From contig CAYSYM010000056.1 of NCBI GenBank assembly GCA_964435115.1, positions 1-23,091 of the forward strand: DNA of 23,091 nt, written 5' to 3'. Each line of letters begins with the position of its first letter. Position 1 is the stretch's first letter. Below the pieces are notes generated by a model. It had not been told where the DNA came from, did no database searches, and saw only the letters and a program-made list of their open reading frames with translations. Shown here one piece after another: positions 7,699 to 14,235 of this stretch. A program made the position numbers and the translations under genes. The stretch is from CAYSYM01 sp964435115. Its GTDB lineage: Bacteria > Chloroflexota > UBA6077 > CF-72.

Positions 7699-7709
7699 CC
7701 TGGACGGAC

Positions 7710-7715
7710 AGTGTA
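7710..7715 (-). promoter_or_regulatory. Putative -10 for the 84-residue gene
   Basis: On the minus strand the sequence reads GGTACACT, the same octamer found upstream of hsp20. It is 11 bases from the start codon, implying a leader of only a few bases. Confidence 0.35.
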
Positions 7716-7920
7716 CCGACTCCGGGGGTCCGTTGGGCGCCAGGGGTCGCGCCGGGTCTGCTCGAGGCGGGTCGCGCGCCAGGCGAGTGGGGACCTCGGC
7801 CACCCAGCTCCCGACGCCACGGGGACGCCCGTCGCGCCCAGCGGGGCGGCCGGCCGGCTTCCGCCTCCGCTGGGTGGCACGGGGCGTGCCGACGCTCCGG
7901 GCGAGGGCCGGGGCGGCCCC

Positions 7921-7929
7921 TGCTACAGT
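7921..7929 (+). promoter_or_regulatory. Extended -10 promoter upstream of the phosphatase gene
   Basis: TGCTACAGT matches the extended -10 form TGnTAnnnT and is repeated exactly at 13840. It gives a leader of about 65 bases before the ATG at 8002. The rest of the 303-base divergent region (7699-8001) holds no other gene I can support; a 31-codon frame at 7940-8035 overlaps the phosphatase start. Confidence 0.45.
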
Positions 7930-8001
7930 GCACCCGGCAATGGCGATGAGCGAACAGGTGGGTCTGGCCGCCGCACGGCCCGCCCGAAGCCGTGGGGTCC
8001 C

Positions 8002-9384
8002 ATGGTCAGCGTCAACCGCCAGGTGGCGGCCTTGATCGCTCATCCCCGCGTGGGGGCGTCCACCCGATCGATTGGCGCCTGGCCGGAGCACCTCCCCGCG
8101 TGGGAGGTGGACCGGGAGCGCTTCGTGCAGCCGCAGTTCGGCGGCCTTGGCCTGGCGAACGTGGGCCCTACGGTGCTGGCCTTGCTCACGGGCTCGCCCC
8201 AGGTGCGGCTGCCTCCGCTCGACACGCGGGTCCTGCCCCCGACGCTCACCGGGGGCGTCCGCTGCGTCGTGCTCCTGGTGGCGGACGGCCTGGGGCACCT
8301 CCAGCTGCTCCGCGAGGTGGAGGCCGGCAATGCGCCTACCCTCGGCCGGCTGCTGCGCCGGGCGCAGGCGGACGACCGCGACGCCCACTACGGGGTGCTC
8401 ACGTCGGTCTTCCCCACCACCACGGTCGCGGCGCTCGGCTCGCTGAACTCCGCCGTCGCCCCCACGGCGCACGGCCTGCTGGGCTACACGCTGTACCTCG
8501 AAGAGTTCGGGGCGCTTGCGGAGATGATCCGCTGGGGGCCGATCGACCGCGCGGGCTCCTTCGCTGACCGGAAGCATGGGGGCGCGGACCCGGCCCGCTT
8601 CTTCTGGGTTCCGACCATCTACGAACGGCTGGCCGAGGCGGGCGTCGCCGGCCGCTACGTGATCAACCCGCTCGCCTATGAGCGCACGCCGCTCTCGCTC
8701 ATGTGGCACCGCGGTGCGGACTACCTGGGCTACGCGGCCACGTCGTCGATCTCGGTCATGGTGTCTAGCGCCGTCCGCGCCAGCACCGGGCCGACGTTCG
8801 TCTATGCGTACTGGCCCACGGTCGATACCGTCGCCCATCTGCGCGGGCCGAGCGCCGACGAGCATGGCGCCGAGGTGGCGGCGCTCGACCTGGCGCTCGA
8901 ACGGCTGCTCGACCGCCTGCCGGGAGACGGCGAGACGCTGCTGCTGTTCACCGCCGACCACGGCCACGTGGGGACGAGCGTGAATGAGCAGCTGCTGCTC
9001 AATGATTACCCGGACCTGGTGGAGCTGCTGGCTGTCCCGCCGGCCGGCGAACGACGCGCGACCTACCTCCACGCCCGCCCGGGCCAGGCGGGCCGGCTGG
9101 AGGAGCTGGCGCGCGCCCGGCTCGGCGACTTCGCAGTGGTGGTCAGTCGGGAAGCGGCGGTGCGCCAGGGACTGTTCGGCCCGGATGCCCCGGCGGACCG
9201 CGCGGCACGCCGGGTCGGCGACGTGCTCCTCTTCCCACGCGGCAACCTGCAGATCGCGTATGAGCTGCCCGAGGAAGAGCTGCCGGCCGAGGAGCGGCCC
9301 GGCCCGCCGTCGCCGTTCTGCGGCCTCCACGGCGGGCTTACGCCTGAGGAGAGCCTGGTCCCATTGCTGGCCGTGCGCGTGTAG
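8002..9384 (+). CDS. Alkaline phosphatase superfamily enzyme (phosphodiesterase/pyrophosphatase type)
   Basis: A 460-residue metal-dependent phosphoryl-transfer enzyme; its substrate cannot be read from the sequence. The family's metal and nucleophile motifs occur in order. CVVLLVADGLGH supplies the first metal Asp (D95). SVFPTTTVAALGSLN supplies the probable Thr nucleophile (T141 by analogy with the P-x-x-T pattern of nucleotide pyrophosphatases). YWPTVDTVAHLRGP and LLLFTADHGHVGT supply the Asp/His pairs of the second half. There is no signal peptide, so it appears cytoplasmic, unlike many relatives. The ATG at 8002 is the first in-frame ATG before conserved sequence and has only a weak GGGG ribosome site. 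It has its own extended -10 promoter and stands alone. Confidence 0.85.
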   Translation: MVSVNRQVAALIAHPRVGASTRSIGAWPEHLPAWEVDRERFVQPQFGGLGLANVGPTVLALLTGSPQVRLPPLDTRVLPPTLTGGVRCVVLLVADGLGHLQLLREVEAGNAPTLGRLLRRAQADDRDAHYGVLTSVFPTTTVAALGSLNSAVAPTAHGLLGYTLYLEEFGALAEMIRWGPIDRAGSFADRKHGGADPARFFWVPTIYERLAEAGVAGRYVINPLAYERTPLSLMWHRGADYLGYAATSSISVMVSSAVRASTGPTFVYAYWPTVDTVAHLRGPSADEHGAEVAALDLALERLLDRLPGDGETLLLFTADHGHVGTSVNEQLLLNDYPDLVELLAVPPAGERRATYLHARPGQAGRLEELARARLGDFAVVVSREAAVRQGLFGPDAPADRAARRVGDVLLFPRGNLQIAYELPEEELPAEERPGPPSPFCGLHGGLTPEESLVPLLAVRV

Positions 9385-9604
9385 CGCGACACGCGGCGGT
9401 GGCGTGCCGCCTGAAGCATGGGCAGCCACGCCCGGGCCACCGACTGTGTTCCAGACGCGCAGGCGCGTGCGTGACAGACTGGGGTGCGGCCCCGTTATGT
9501 AGAGCGGCAGCCACGCGGGCAAGCGCGCCTGCGCCACCCAGCTCGCCTCCGACTGCCAGGCAGCCGCCATGGCGCGAAACACTGGTGAGGGGAGTCTGAG
9601 ACAG

Positions 9605-10315
9605 ATGCAGCAGCGTGACACAGTCTTTGGGCAGGTCGCTTTCGCGACCCGACGCAGCGTCCTGGGAAAGGGGCTGAGGCTGGCGCTCGGCGTCCCGGCC
9701 GCTCTCGCGGCGCTGCGCGGCGGCCTCGTCTTCGCCAACGAGAGCGATGGGAGCGGCCGGCGGGGCATCTCAATCGAGCAGTCTGGAGACGGCCAGCGAA
9801 TTGTGGTCGGCGACATCGTCGTGGACCAGACGGGTGACCGGCAGGCGATCTTCCTCGGTGACGACGACGACGACGACGACCTGGTCGAGCACGTCAACCC
9901 CAACCCCTTCCTGCAGCGACGCCTGGGCGCGTCCTTCGGTAGCCGGCTGTGCCGGGTGGGCGACGTCCCTGGCGGCGACTTCGCGGCGGCGAACGCCGGC
10001 AGCGATACACTGCAGGGCGGCAGCGTGTGGGTGCTGCGGCTGAGTGGCGACCCGCCTGGGCGCGTGCTGGTGCGTGTCCGTGGCGCCGCCAACGCTGACG
10101 GCACGCCGTTGAGCGGGGCCACCTACCGCGTCCGCTTCGTGCCGGCCAACGGTGGCAGCCGGGTGGACCTCGGCACCGTCACGACCGGCGCGGCCGGACA
10201 GGTCAGCGCCGCGCTCAACCTCCCGGCCGACTTTGGCGCGAACCGAGCCGGCACCTTCGTGCTGACCCGGACGATCGACGGAACGGAGCGCGACGAGTTC
10301 GTCACCTGTCTCTGA
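9605..10315 (+). CDS. Tat-exported beta-rich protein with Asp tract, unknown function
   Basis: A 236-residue protein. Residues 15-40 look like a twin-arginine signal: TRRSVLGK (R16, R17) followed by a hydrophobic stretch ending near FANES. The mature part starts with two copies of a ~17-residue unit, GISIEQSGDGQRIVVGD and IVVDQTGDRQAIFLGDD. The Q-x-G-(D/x)-x-Q spacing resembles curlin-type beta repeats. Seven consecutive Asp residues follow (D86-D92). The C-terminal 110 residues are strand-rich, with Cys near both ends. The ATG at 9605 is preferred to the one at 9569 because GAGGGGAG lies 11 bases upstream and it gives a normal Tat n-region. Calcium binding or a surface role would be a guess. 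Confidence 0.7.
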   Translation: MQQRDTVFGQVAFATRRSVLGKGLRLALGVPAALAALRGGLVFANESDGSGRRGISIEQSGDGQRIVVGDIVVDQTGDRQAIFLGDDDDDDDLVEHVNPNPFLQRRLGASFGSRLCRVGDVPGGDFAAANAGSDTLQGGSVWVLRLSGDPPGRVLVRVRGAANADGTPLSGATYRVRFVPANGGSRVDLGTVTTGAAGQVSAALNLPADFGANRAGTFVLTRTIDGTERDEFVTCL

Positions 10316-10342
10316 GCAGGTTCCGCGGCTGAACGCCGCCCG

Positions 10343-10348
10343 TACGAT
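10343..10348 (+). promoter_or_regulatory. Putative -10 directly before the TrpF-like relic
   Basis: TACGAT ends 7 bases before the GTG of the relic, the spacing expected of a leaderless transcript. It may now serve the downstream helical-protein/phospholipase D genes. Confidence 0.35.
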
Positions 10349-10355
10349 CCCGGCC

Positions 10356-10427
10356 GTGCAGCCCACGGTTCGACCGGTCGTCAAGATCTGCTGCATCAGC
10401 AGCGTCGACGAAGCCTGGCTGGCAATC
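10356..10427 (+). pseudogene. N-terminal relic of a TrpF-like phosphoribosylanthranilate isomerase paralogue
   Basis: From a GTG at 10356, 24 codons read as the start of a TrpF-type TIM barrel, with core VVKICCISSVDEAWLAI. TrpF proteins begin with VKICGIT followed by an E/D-A-x-x-A helix. A paralogous family with VKICCI in place of VKICGI is, to my knowledge, present in Chloroflexota and other bacteria. After the Ile codon ending at 10427 the frame continues as unrelated Arg/Pro/Trp-rich sequence, so the expected G-A-x-A-L-G strand and the rest of the roughly 200-residue barrel are missing. The start and a promoter-like TACGAT survive. A large deletion ending just before the helical-protein gene would explain this. 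Confidence 0.55.
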
Positions 10428-10492
10428 CTCGGCCGACGCCCGTTACCGCCTGGCCGGTGGCACCGGTGGAGCGTCCGCCCTACCATCGCGGC

Positions 10493-11005
10493 GTGGGGTC
10501 GCCACCGCCTCCAGCCCGCGGGGGGAGAGCTTCGAATGCGCAGCTCGCCCGGGCCGTGGTGGTGGCCCGGGAGCAGCGGCTGGCCGAGCGGCTGCTCGAG
10601 GACGAAGCGCTGCGGGGCGGGCTGGACGATGCCACCTGGCAGCCGATCCAGAGCTGGCTCCTGCGGGCCATCGCCCGGATCGCCGCTTCCACGAGCGGCC
10701 TGGACGCGCCGCGCGCCCAGCGTGCGCTTGACGAGGGCCAGGCAGCGCTGCGCGAGGTCGTCTCGATCCTGGGCGCGGCGCTCTCCACCCCCACCCTGAG
10801 CCCCACCTTCGCCACGCACCTGCGCGCGCTGCAGGCGCAGGTGCGCCCGCCCCTGTTCGAGCCCACGCAGGCGGCTCGGGTACGGCAGGCGCTCGCCGTG
10901 GCGGCGGAGCGCCTGCGCGTCCAGGCCGCCGATGCGGCAGCCGCGGCCACGGCGCTGGCGCGCGCGCTCGAGGCCGCCGGCAGCCCCGAGTCGAGCGGCC
11001 GGTGA
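10493..11005 (+). CDS. Helical orphan protein overlapping the phospholipase D gene
   Basis: Not a family I recognise. The 170-residue product is almost all predicted helix and rich in Ala, Leu, Arg and Glu. Long amphipathic segments include VVVAREQRLAERLLEDEALR, LRAIARIAA, AQRALDEGQAALREVVSILG and VRQALAVAAERLRVQAADAA, consistent with a helical bundle. There is no signal peptide. The start is uncertain: the frame is open from 10457, but the GTG at 10493 follows a TACCAT box by 6 bases, which would make it leaderless. The stop overlaps the next start in GTGA, so it is probably translationally coupled to the secreted phospholipase D family protein. Confidence 0.6.
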   Translation: MGSPPPPARGGRASNAQLARAVVVAREQRLAERLLEDEALRGGLDDATWQPIQSWLLRAIARIAASTSGLDAPRAQRALDEGQAALREVVSILGAALSTPTLSPTFATHLRALQAQVRPPLFEPTQAARVRQALAVAAERLRVQAADAAAAATALARALEAAGSPESSGR

Positions 11006-12102
11006 AGCGCCGCGCGCCAGGCCGGGCGGTCGCCCTGGCCGTGGCGCTCCTACTGGCCGTCGCCGCCACCGCGCTGCTCCTGGCCCAGCCGTCGACCATC
11101 CCGGCCACGCCGCCCCAGGAAGTGGCGGCCGGCACGTGGGAGGTGGCGTTCACCCAGCCGCGCATCCCCGACGACCGATCCAGGCCCAGCGGCGGCCTGG
11201 ACGCACGGCTCGTCCGCTTGATGGACTCGGCCACCCAGACGCTCGACGTGGCCGTCTACGACTTCGACCTGCGCTCCGTGGCCGAGGCCATGGCCCGGGC
11301 GGCGCAACGCGGCGTGCGCGTGCGGATGGTGACCGACTCCGACACGCTGGGGAACACACGCCAGCCCGAGGTCCAGGCCGCCTTCAAGATCCTCGTGGAG
11401 GCCGGCGTGCCCATCGTGGCCGACGGGCGGCCGGCGATCATGCACCACAAGTTCACCGTGGTCGACGGCGAGTGGGTGCAGACCGGCGCGTGGAACTACA
11501 CCGACGGCGACACGTACCGGCTCAACAACAACCTGGCCATCTTCCGCTCGCGTGAGCTCGCCCAGAACTACACGGCGGAGTTCGAGAAGATGTTCGTCCA
11601 GCGCCGGTTCGGGCCGGCCAAGCCCCGCGGCAGTCCGTACCCGGTCGTCGACGTCGAGGGCATGCGCGTCGAGAGCTACTTCTCCCCGCAGGATGGCGTG
11701 GCGGCGCGGATCATCCAGCGCATCAATCAGGCACAGCGGAAGATTCGCTTCCTGGCGTTCAGCTTCACCCACAACGGTATTGGCGACGCCATGCTGGCGC
11801 GAGCGCGCGCCGGCGTGGATGTGGAGGGGGTCTTCGAAACGACTGGCGCGAAGACCACGTTCAGCGAGTACGGCCGGATGAAGCAGGCCGGCCTCCCGGT
11901 CTACCTGGATGGCAGCCCGTACGCGATGCACCACAAGGTCATCCTCATCGACGACCGCGTGACCCTCTTCGGCAGCTTCAACTTCTCCGGCAACGCCGAC
12001 AAGGAGAATGACGAGAACCTGCTCGTGGTCGAGGATGCGGCGTTCGCCGCCCAGTTCGAGGCGGAGTACCAGCGCGTCCGGGCGCTCAGCGCTTCGCGCT
12101 GA
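11002..12102 (+). CDS. Secreted or anchored phospholipase D family protein, two HKD motifs
   Basis: A 366-residue protein of the PLD superfamily, which cleaves or transfers phosphodiester groups in phospholipids or nucleic acids. Residues 9-30 form a signal peptide or anchor (ALAVALLLAVAATALLLA). The two catalytic motifs HxK-x4-D are intact: H148-K150-D155 in MHHKFTVVD, followed by GAWNYTDGD; and H310-K312-D317 in MHHKVILIDD, followed by GSFNFSGNADKENDEN. Each half carries the G-(S/A)-x-N partner motif. The size and compact two-domain form resemble bacterial Nuc/PLD-like nucleases more than large phospholipases. Substrate is unknown. It overlaps the preceding helical-protein gene by 4 bases, and its stop lies inside a terminator-like hairpin. 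Confidence 0.88.
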   Translation: MKRRAPGRAVALAVALLLAVAATALLLAQPSTIPATPPQEVAAGTWEVAFTQPRIPDDRSRPSGGLDARLVRLMDSATQTLDVAVYDFDLRSVAEAMARAAQRGVRVRMVTDSDTLGNTRQPEVQAAFKILVEAGVPIVADGRPAIMHHKFTVVDGEWVQTGAWNYTDGDTYRLNNNLAIFRSRELAQNYTAEFEKMFVQRRFGPAKPRGSPYPVVDVEGMRVESYFSPQDGVAARIIQRINQAQRKIRFLAFSFTHNGIGDAMLARARAGVDVEGVFETTGAKTTFSEYGRMKQAGLPVYLDGSPYAMHHKVILIDDRVTLFGSFNFSGNADKENDENLLVVEDAAFAAQFEAEYQRVRALSASR

Positions 12103-12117
12103 GACGGCGTCCGTCTC
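12085..12117. terminator. Two overlapping hairpins between convergent genes
   Basis: CTCAGCGC/GCGCTGAG (12085-12092 with 12096-12103, loop TTC) includes the phospholipase D stop codon. GAGACGG/CCGTCTC (12101-12107 with 12111-12117, loop CGT) follows and shares three bases with it. Both are perfect. They lie between the plus-strand stop and the minus-strand stop at 12127. No T-tract is present. Confidence 0.5.
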
Positions 12118-12126
12118 GCTCCCGCC

Positions 12127-12513
12127 CTACCAGCGGAACTCGACGGTGCCGCTCGGCTTGGGCGGGTTGGCGCCGGCGGCCATCGTGGCGGCCTGCGGCA
12201 GCTGCGCCGCCTGCCAGGTGTGCAGGAGGGCTTCCACGAACGGCAGGTCGCCCTCGACAAGGCGCGTCTCACGCGGGTTCGCGAGCAGTTCCTGCAGCCG
12301 CTGCGCCAGGCGCTCGGCCGGGGGGCGCTCCGCCTGGAGCCGCTGGAGGAGCTGGAGGCGACGGACCAGGCGCAGGCGCTCCGCCTCCACCTCCGGTGGA
12401 CGCGGCCGGCGCCGGTGCTGGGCATCGAAACGCCGGATCCACGTCTGGTGGAGCTGCCCCGCCTCGAGCAAGAAGCGCTCGACGGTGAGCGGCTCGCGGC
12501 TTGCCTGGTCCAC
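12127..12513 (-). CDS. Helical orphan protein, 128 residues
   Basis: Not recognised. The product is predicted largely helical and strongly charged. A segment at about 45-85 (ERLRLVRRLQLLQRLQAERP, then ERLAQRLQELLAN) has leucines at heptad-like spacing and could form a coiled coil. It is followed by EGDLPFVEALLHTWQAAQLP and a Pro/Gly tail ending VEFRW. There is no signal peptide or cysteine. The GTG at 12513 is chosen because GAGGAG lies 4-5 bases upstream; a TTG at 12531 is an alternative. It stands alone, convergent with the phospholipase D gene, with a weak promoter upstream. Confidence 0.6.
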   Translation of the reverse strand: MDQASREPLTVERFLLEAGQLHQTWIRRFDAQHRRRPRPPEVEAERLRLVRRLQLLQRLQAERPPAERLAQRLQELLANPRETRLVEGDLPFVEALLHTWQAAQLPQAATMAAGANPPKPSGTVEFRW

Positions 12514-12564
12514 GTGACTCCTCGTCGGCAACGGTCGGCCAGCCGGGCCGCCGGCCCTCTCTCC

Positions 12565-12595
12565 ACGATACCGCCCCGCCGGCCCGGGTGCTCAA
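12565..12595 (-). promoter_or_regulatory. Possible promoter of the 128-residue helical gene
   Basis: On the minus strand a TTGAGC (12595 to 12590) and a TATCGT (12570 to 12565) are 19 bases apart, which is longer than ideal. The leader would be about 50 bases. Confidence 0.3.
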
Positions 12596-12860
12596 CGCCC
12601 CGCACTCCCCGTGCCCGACAGTCCAGCGCGCAGCCCACCGCCACCCCGCAGCCTACCGAAGCTCCACGTCCCTGCCACGCCAGCGCCCGCAGGGTGTGAC
12701 CGAACGTTGGCCGCGTGCGCATCCGCGCTGGACTGGGACCCGTCTGGAGCCCGGTGCGGCTCACCTCACGCGTGCCGAGCAGCAGGTGGACCGAGGCCTC
12801 CGCTGCCATCTTCTGGGCACACCCGCGCCCGCGTGCCCGCGTGCCTGGACCGCGGAGCCG
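12596..12860. other. Intergenic stretch with no supported gene
   Basis: The gene-free interval between the 128-residue gene and the kinase gene is about 528 bases in all. This part holds only short open frames with Arg/Pro/Ala-rich shadow composition, no ribosome site tied to a plausible start, and no repeats or RNA gene that I can see. Confidence 0.5.
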
Positions 12861-12869
12861 TGCTAAGGT
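12861..12869 (+). promoter_or_regulatory. Extended -10 upstream of the soluble histidine kinase
   Basis: TGCTAAGGT fits the extended -10 pattern seen at 7921, 13840 and 20654. GTGCCT at 12841-12846 lies 17 bases upstream of TAAGGT as a weak -35 candidate. The leader would be about 165 bases and shows no obvious strong structure. Confidence 0.35.
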
Positions 12870-13041
12870 GGCTGAAGCAGCGGTGGGGCGAGTCCGCCCG
12901 GCACGCCCGCCGCCCGCCTCGCCGATCCCGGCTCAGGCTCGGTAGCCAGCCGGGCCCGCACCGCGCCAGGCGAGCGACAGGCGCCCCGCGAACCGCGCGA
13001 ACGCGCCGGCCGCGCGGTCGCCAACCTGGCAGCCCCGAGCC

Positions 13042-13797
13042 ATGACGGACGCCGATTCAGACCCAGCCGCCGGAGCCCCGTCCACCCAGACTCCAGGAAG
13101 CTCCGCGCTGGTACGCGCACCGTTGCTGGACGAGTTCATGGCCGCGGTGGCGCACGACCTGCGCAACCCAATCGCCGTCGTGCGGGCCTCCGCCCAGATG
13201 GCGGTGCGGCAGCTCCAGCGGGGCGACGCCGGCGCGGCCGAGCGCCGCTTGCAGGCCATCGTGGACCAGGCCGACCGGCTGACCGACTTGCTCGAACGGT
13301 TCCTGGACGCCGCTCGCGCGGGGAGCGGCGTGCTCCCGCTCGAACACGAACCGGTCGACCTCGCCAGCCTGGTCCGCTCGGCAACCGAGGGTGCCCGGAG
13401 CGCGGTCGGCGAGGCCGCGAGCCGCCCGATCCAGGTCGATGTGCCGGTCGACGTGGTGGGCTACTGGGACCGAGCGCGCGTCGAACGCGCGGCGCAGGCG
13501 CTGCTGGCCAACGCGTACCTGTACGGGGCGCCGGCCTCGCCCGTGGACGTCCGCGCGCGGGTGGTTGGGCGGCGCGTCGTCCTGACGGTCAGTGGCGGCG
13601 GCCCGGGCCCGGCCGCGGAGGAGGCGCACCTCCTCTTCCAGCCCTTCTTCCGCGGCCGGGCCGCCGCGGCGGCCGGCCGGGCGGGCTCCGGCCTGGGCCT
13701 GTATACAGCGCGGGGCATCGCTCGCGCGCACGGTGGGGACGTCCGCCGCGCCGCCGGGCCTGCGGACGCGTTCGAGCTGGAGCTGCCGCTGGGCTGA
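13042..13797 (+). CDS. Soluble histidine kinase with degenerate ATP-binding G1 box
   Basis: A 251-residue cytoplasmic sensor-kinase-like protein without membrane helices or a recognisable sensor domain; the first 27 residues are disordered. The dimerisation/phosphoacceptor domain has FMAAVAHDLRNPIAVV with H38. The catalytic domain keeps the N box (ALLANAYLYG, N157), an F-box-like LLFQPFFRG and a good G2 box (GSGLGLYTARGIARAHGG). The G1 box reads TVSGGGPGP at 182-190 where kinases normally have D-x-G-x-G, so the adenine-binding Asp is replaced by Gly185. Family knowledge says this Asp is nearly invariant, so activity may be reduced or altered. No response regulator gene is adjacent. Confidence 0.85.
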   Translation: MTDADSDPAAGAPSTQTPGSSALVRAPLLDEFMAAVAHDLRNPIAVVRASAQMAVRQLQRGDAGAAERRLQAIVDQADRLTDLLERFLDAARAGSGVLPLEHEPVDLASLVRSATEGARSAVGEAASRPIQVDVPVDVVGYWDRARVERAAQALLANAYLYGAPASPVDVRARVVGRRVVLTVSGGGPGPAAEEAHLLFQPFFRGRAAAAAGRAGSGLGLYTARGIARAHGGDVRRAAGPADAFELELPLG

Positions 13798-13839
13798 AGC
13801 CTGCGCGGTCCGCCCGGGCGTGCCCGTGCCGGCGACGGC

Positions 13840-13848
13840 TGCTACAGT
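13840..13848 (+). promoter_or_regulatory. Extended -10 promoter of the microprotein-DUF5317-kinase unit
   Basis: TGCTACAGT is identical to the element at 7921. GTGCCC at 13820-13825 is a weak -35 candidate with a 17-base spacer. Transcription from about 13855 would give a leader of nearly 200 bases before the start at 14052. Confidence 0.45.
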
Positions 13849-13891
13849 CGCCTCGCCCAGTGGGAGTGCGCCTGGCGCGGGCCCCGTGCGG

Positions 13892-13980
13892 CACCGGTAC
13901 CTGGCTCCCCCTCCCCCCGGGACTAAAGCACTGGAAGATCCCCCGTTCGGGGGCCTCCAGCCGGGCCCCGGGTACCGATG
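13892..13980 (+). ncRNA. Structured 5' leader, riboswitch candidate
   Basis: CACCGGTACC (13892-13901) can pair with GGTACCGATG (13971-13980) at 9 of 10 positions, closing an 89-base domain. Inside is a strong arm: CTGGA (13931-13935), an internal loop, CCCCC, loop GTTC, GGGGG (13949-13953), and TCCAG (13956-13960). A short TCCC/GGGA arm and an unpaired stretch GGGACTAAAGC (13919-13929) precede it. That stretch recalls GGGACGCAAAGC of cyclic di-GMP-I riboswitches, but the GNRA-capped P2 arm of that class is not visible. A further GGAA-capped hairpin lies at 13998-14013. Structure is read from the sequence; a regulatory role is inferred. Confidence 0.4.
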
Positions 13981-14051
13981 ATCGAGGTACCGAGGAGTTG
14001 CCGGGAACGGCGATCTGCCGCGGACACTCGAAACCCGGGAGGGTTCACGCG

Positions 14052-14171
14052 ATGCGGTTCTTCGACAGTTGGTGGGGCCATGTCTCGCCGGCCAAGGTTC
14101 GCGTCGGCCTGGTTCTGCTCAGCCTCGTCGCCATGGTCCTCGGCGGCGCCGCCGACGAGTACTGGGGCTAG
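14052..14171 (+). CDS. 39-residue single-helix membrane microprotein
   Basis: The product starts MRFFDSWWGHVSPAKVRVG, has one hydrophobic helix at about 18-32 (VGLVLLSLVAMVLGG), and ends ADEYWG. Positive residues precede the helix and acidic residues follow it, which predicts N-inside, C-outside. A strong GGGAGG ribosome site lies 9 bases before the ATG; that, more than length, supports it as a gene. I do not recognise a family. It lies at the end of the long structured leader and upstream of DUF5317, separated by two strong hairpins. It may act as a small membrane partner of the downstream proteins, but that is only a guess from position. Confidence 0.65.
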   Translation: MRFFDSWWGHVSPAKVRVGLVLLSLVAMVLGGAADEYWG

Positions 14172-14184
14172 TCACGGACGCGCA

Positions 14185-14220
14185 CCATCACGCCCGCTCG
14201 GGACGAGCGGTGGGTGATGG
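14185..14220 (+). terminator. Hairpin after the microprotein gene
   Basis: CCATCAC (14185-14191) pairs with GTGATGG (14214-14220) and CCGCTC (14194-14199) with GAGCGG (14205-14210), with a small internal loop. It begins 14 bases after the microprotein stop. There is no T-tract, so it could be a partial terminator or an mRNA-stabilising element. Confidence 0.4.
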
Positions 14221-14235
14221 CTAAGCGCTGGCGTC

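Noticed and set aside
7940..8035. 31-codon frame starting 10 bases after the TGCTACAGT promoter
   Set aside because: Position would suit a leaderless leader peptide overlapping the phosphatase start, but the sequence is unremarkable and may be chance; not annotated.
9860..9880. Seven GAC repeats as a phase-variation switch
   Set aside because: Trinucleotide units keep the frame, so length changes would alter the Asp count only, not switch the gene off.
7447..10122. 892-codon minus-strand open frame
   Set aside because: Only its last 84 codons (from 7698) look like a gene; the rest is antisense to the phosphatase and Tat-protein genes.
13919..13980. Firm call of a cyclic di-GMP-I riboswitch
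   Set aside because: Only GGGAC-AAAGC and the 3' ACCGATG resemble the class; the P2 arm with GNRA loop and the 5' conserved block are not seen.
13960..13980. T-box antiterminator (GGGTGG-ACCGCG type)
   Set aside because: Only GGGTACCG is present and no specifier stem or downstream aminoacyl-tRNA or amino-acid gene is found.
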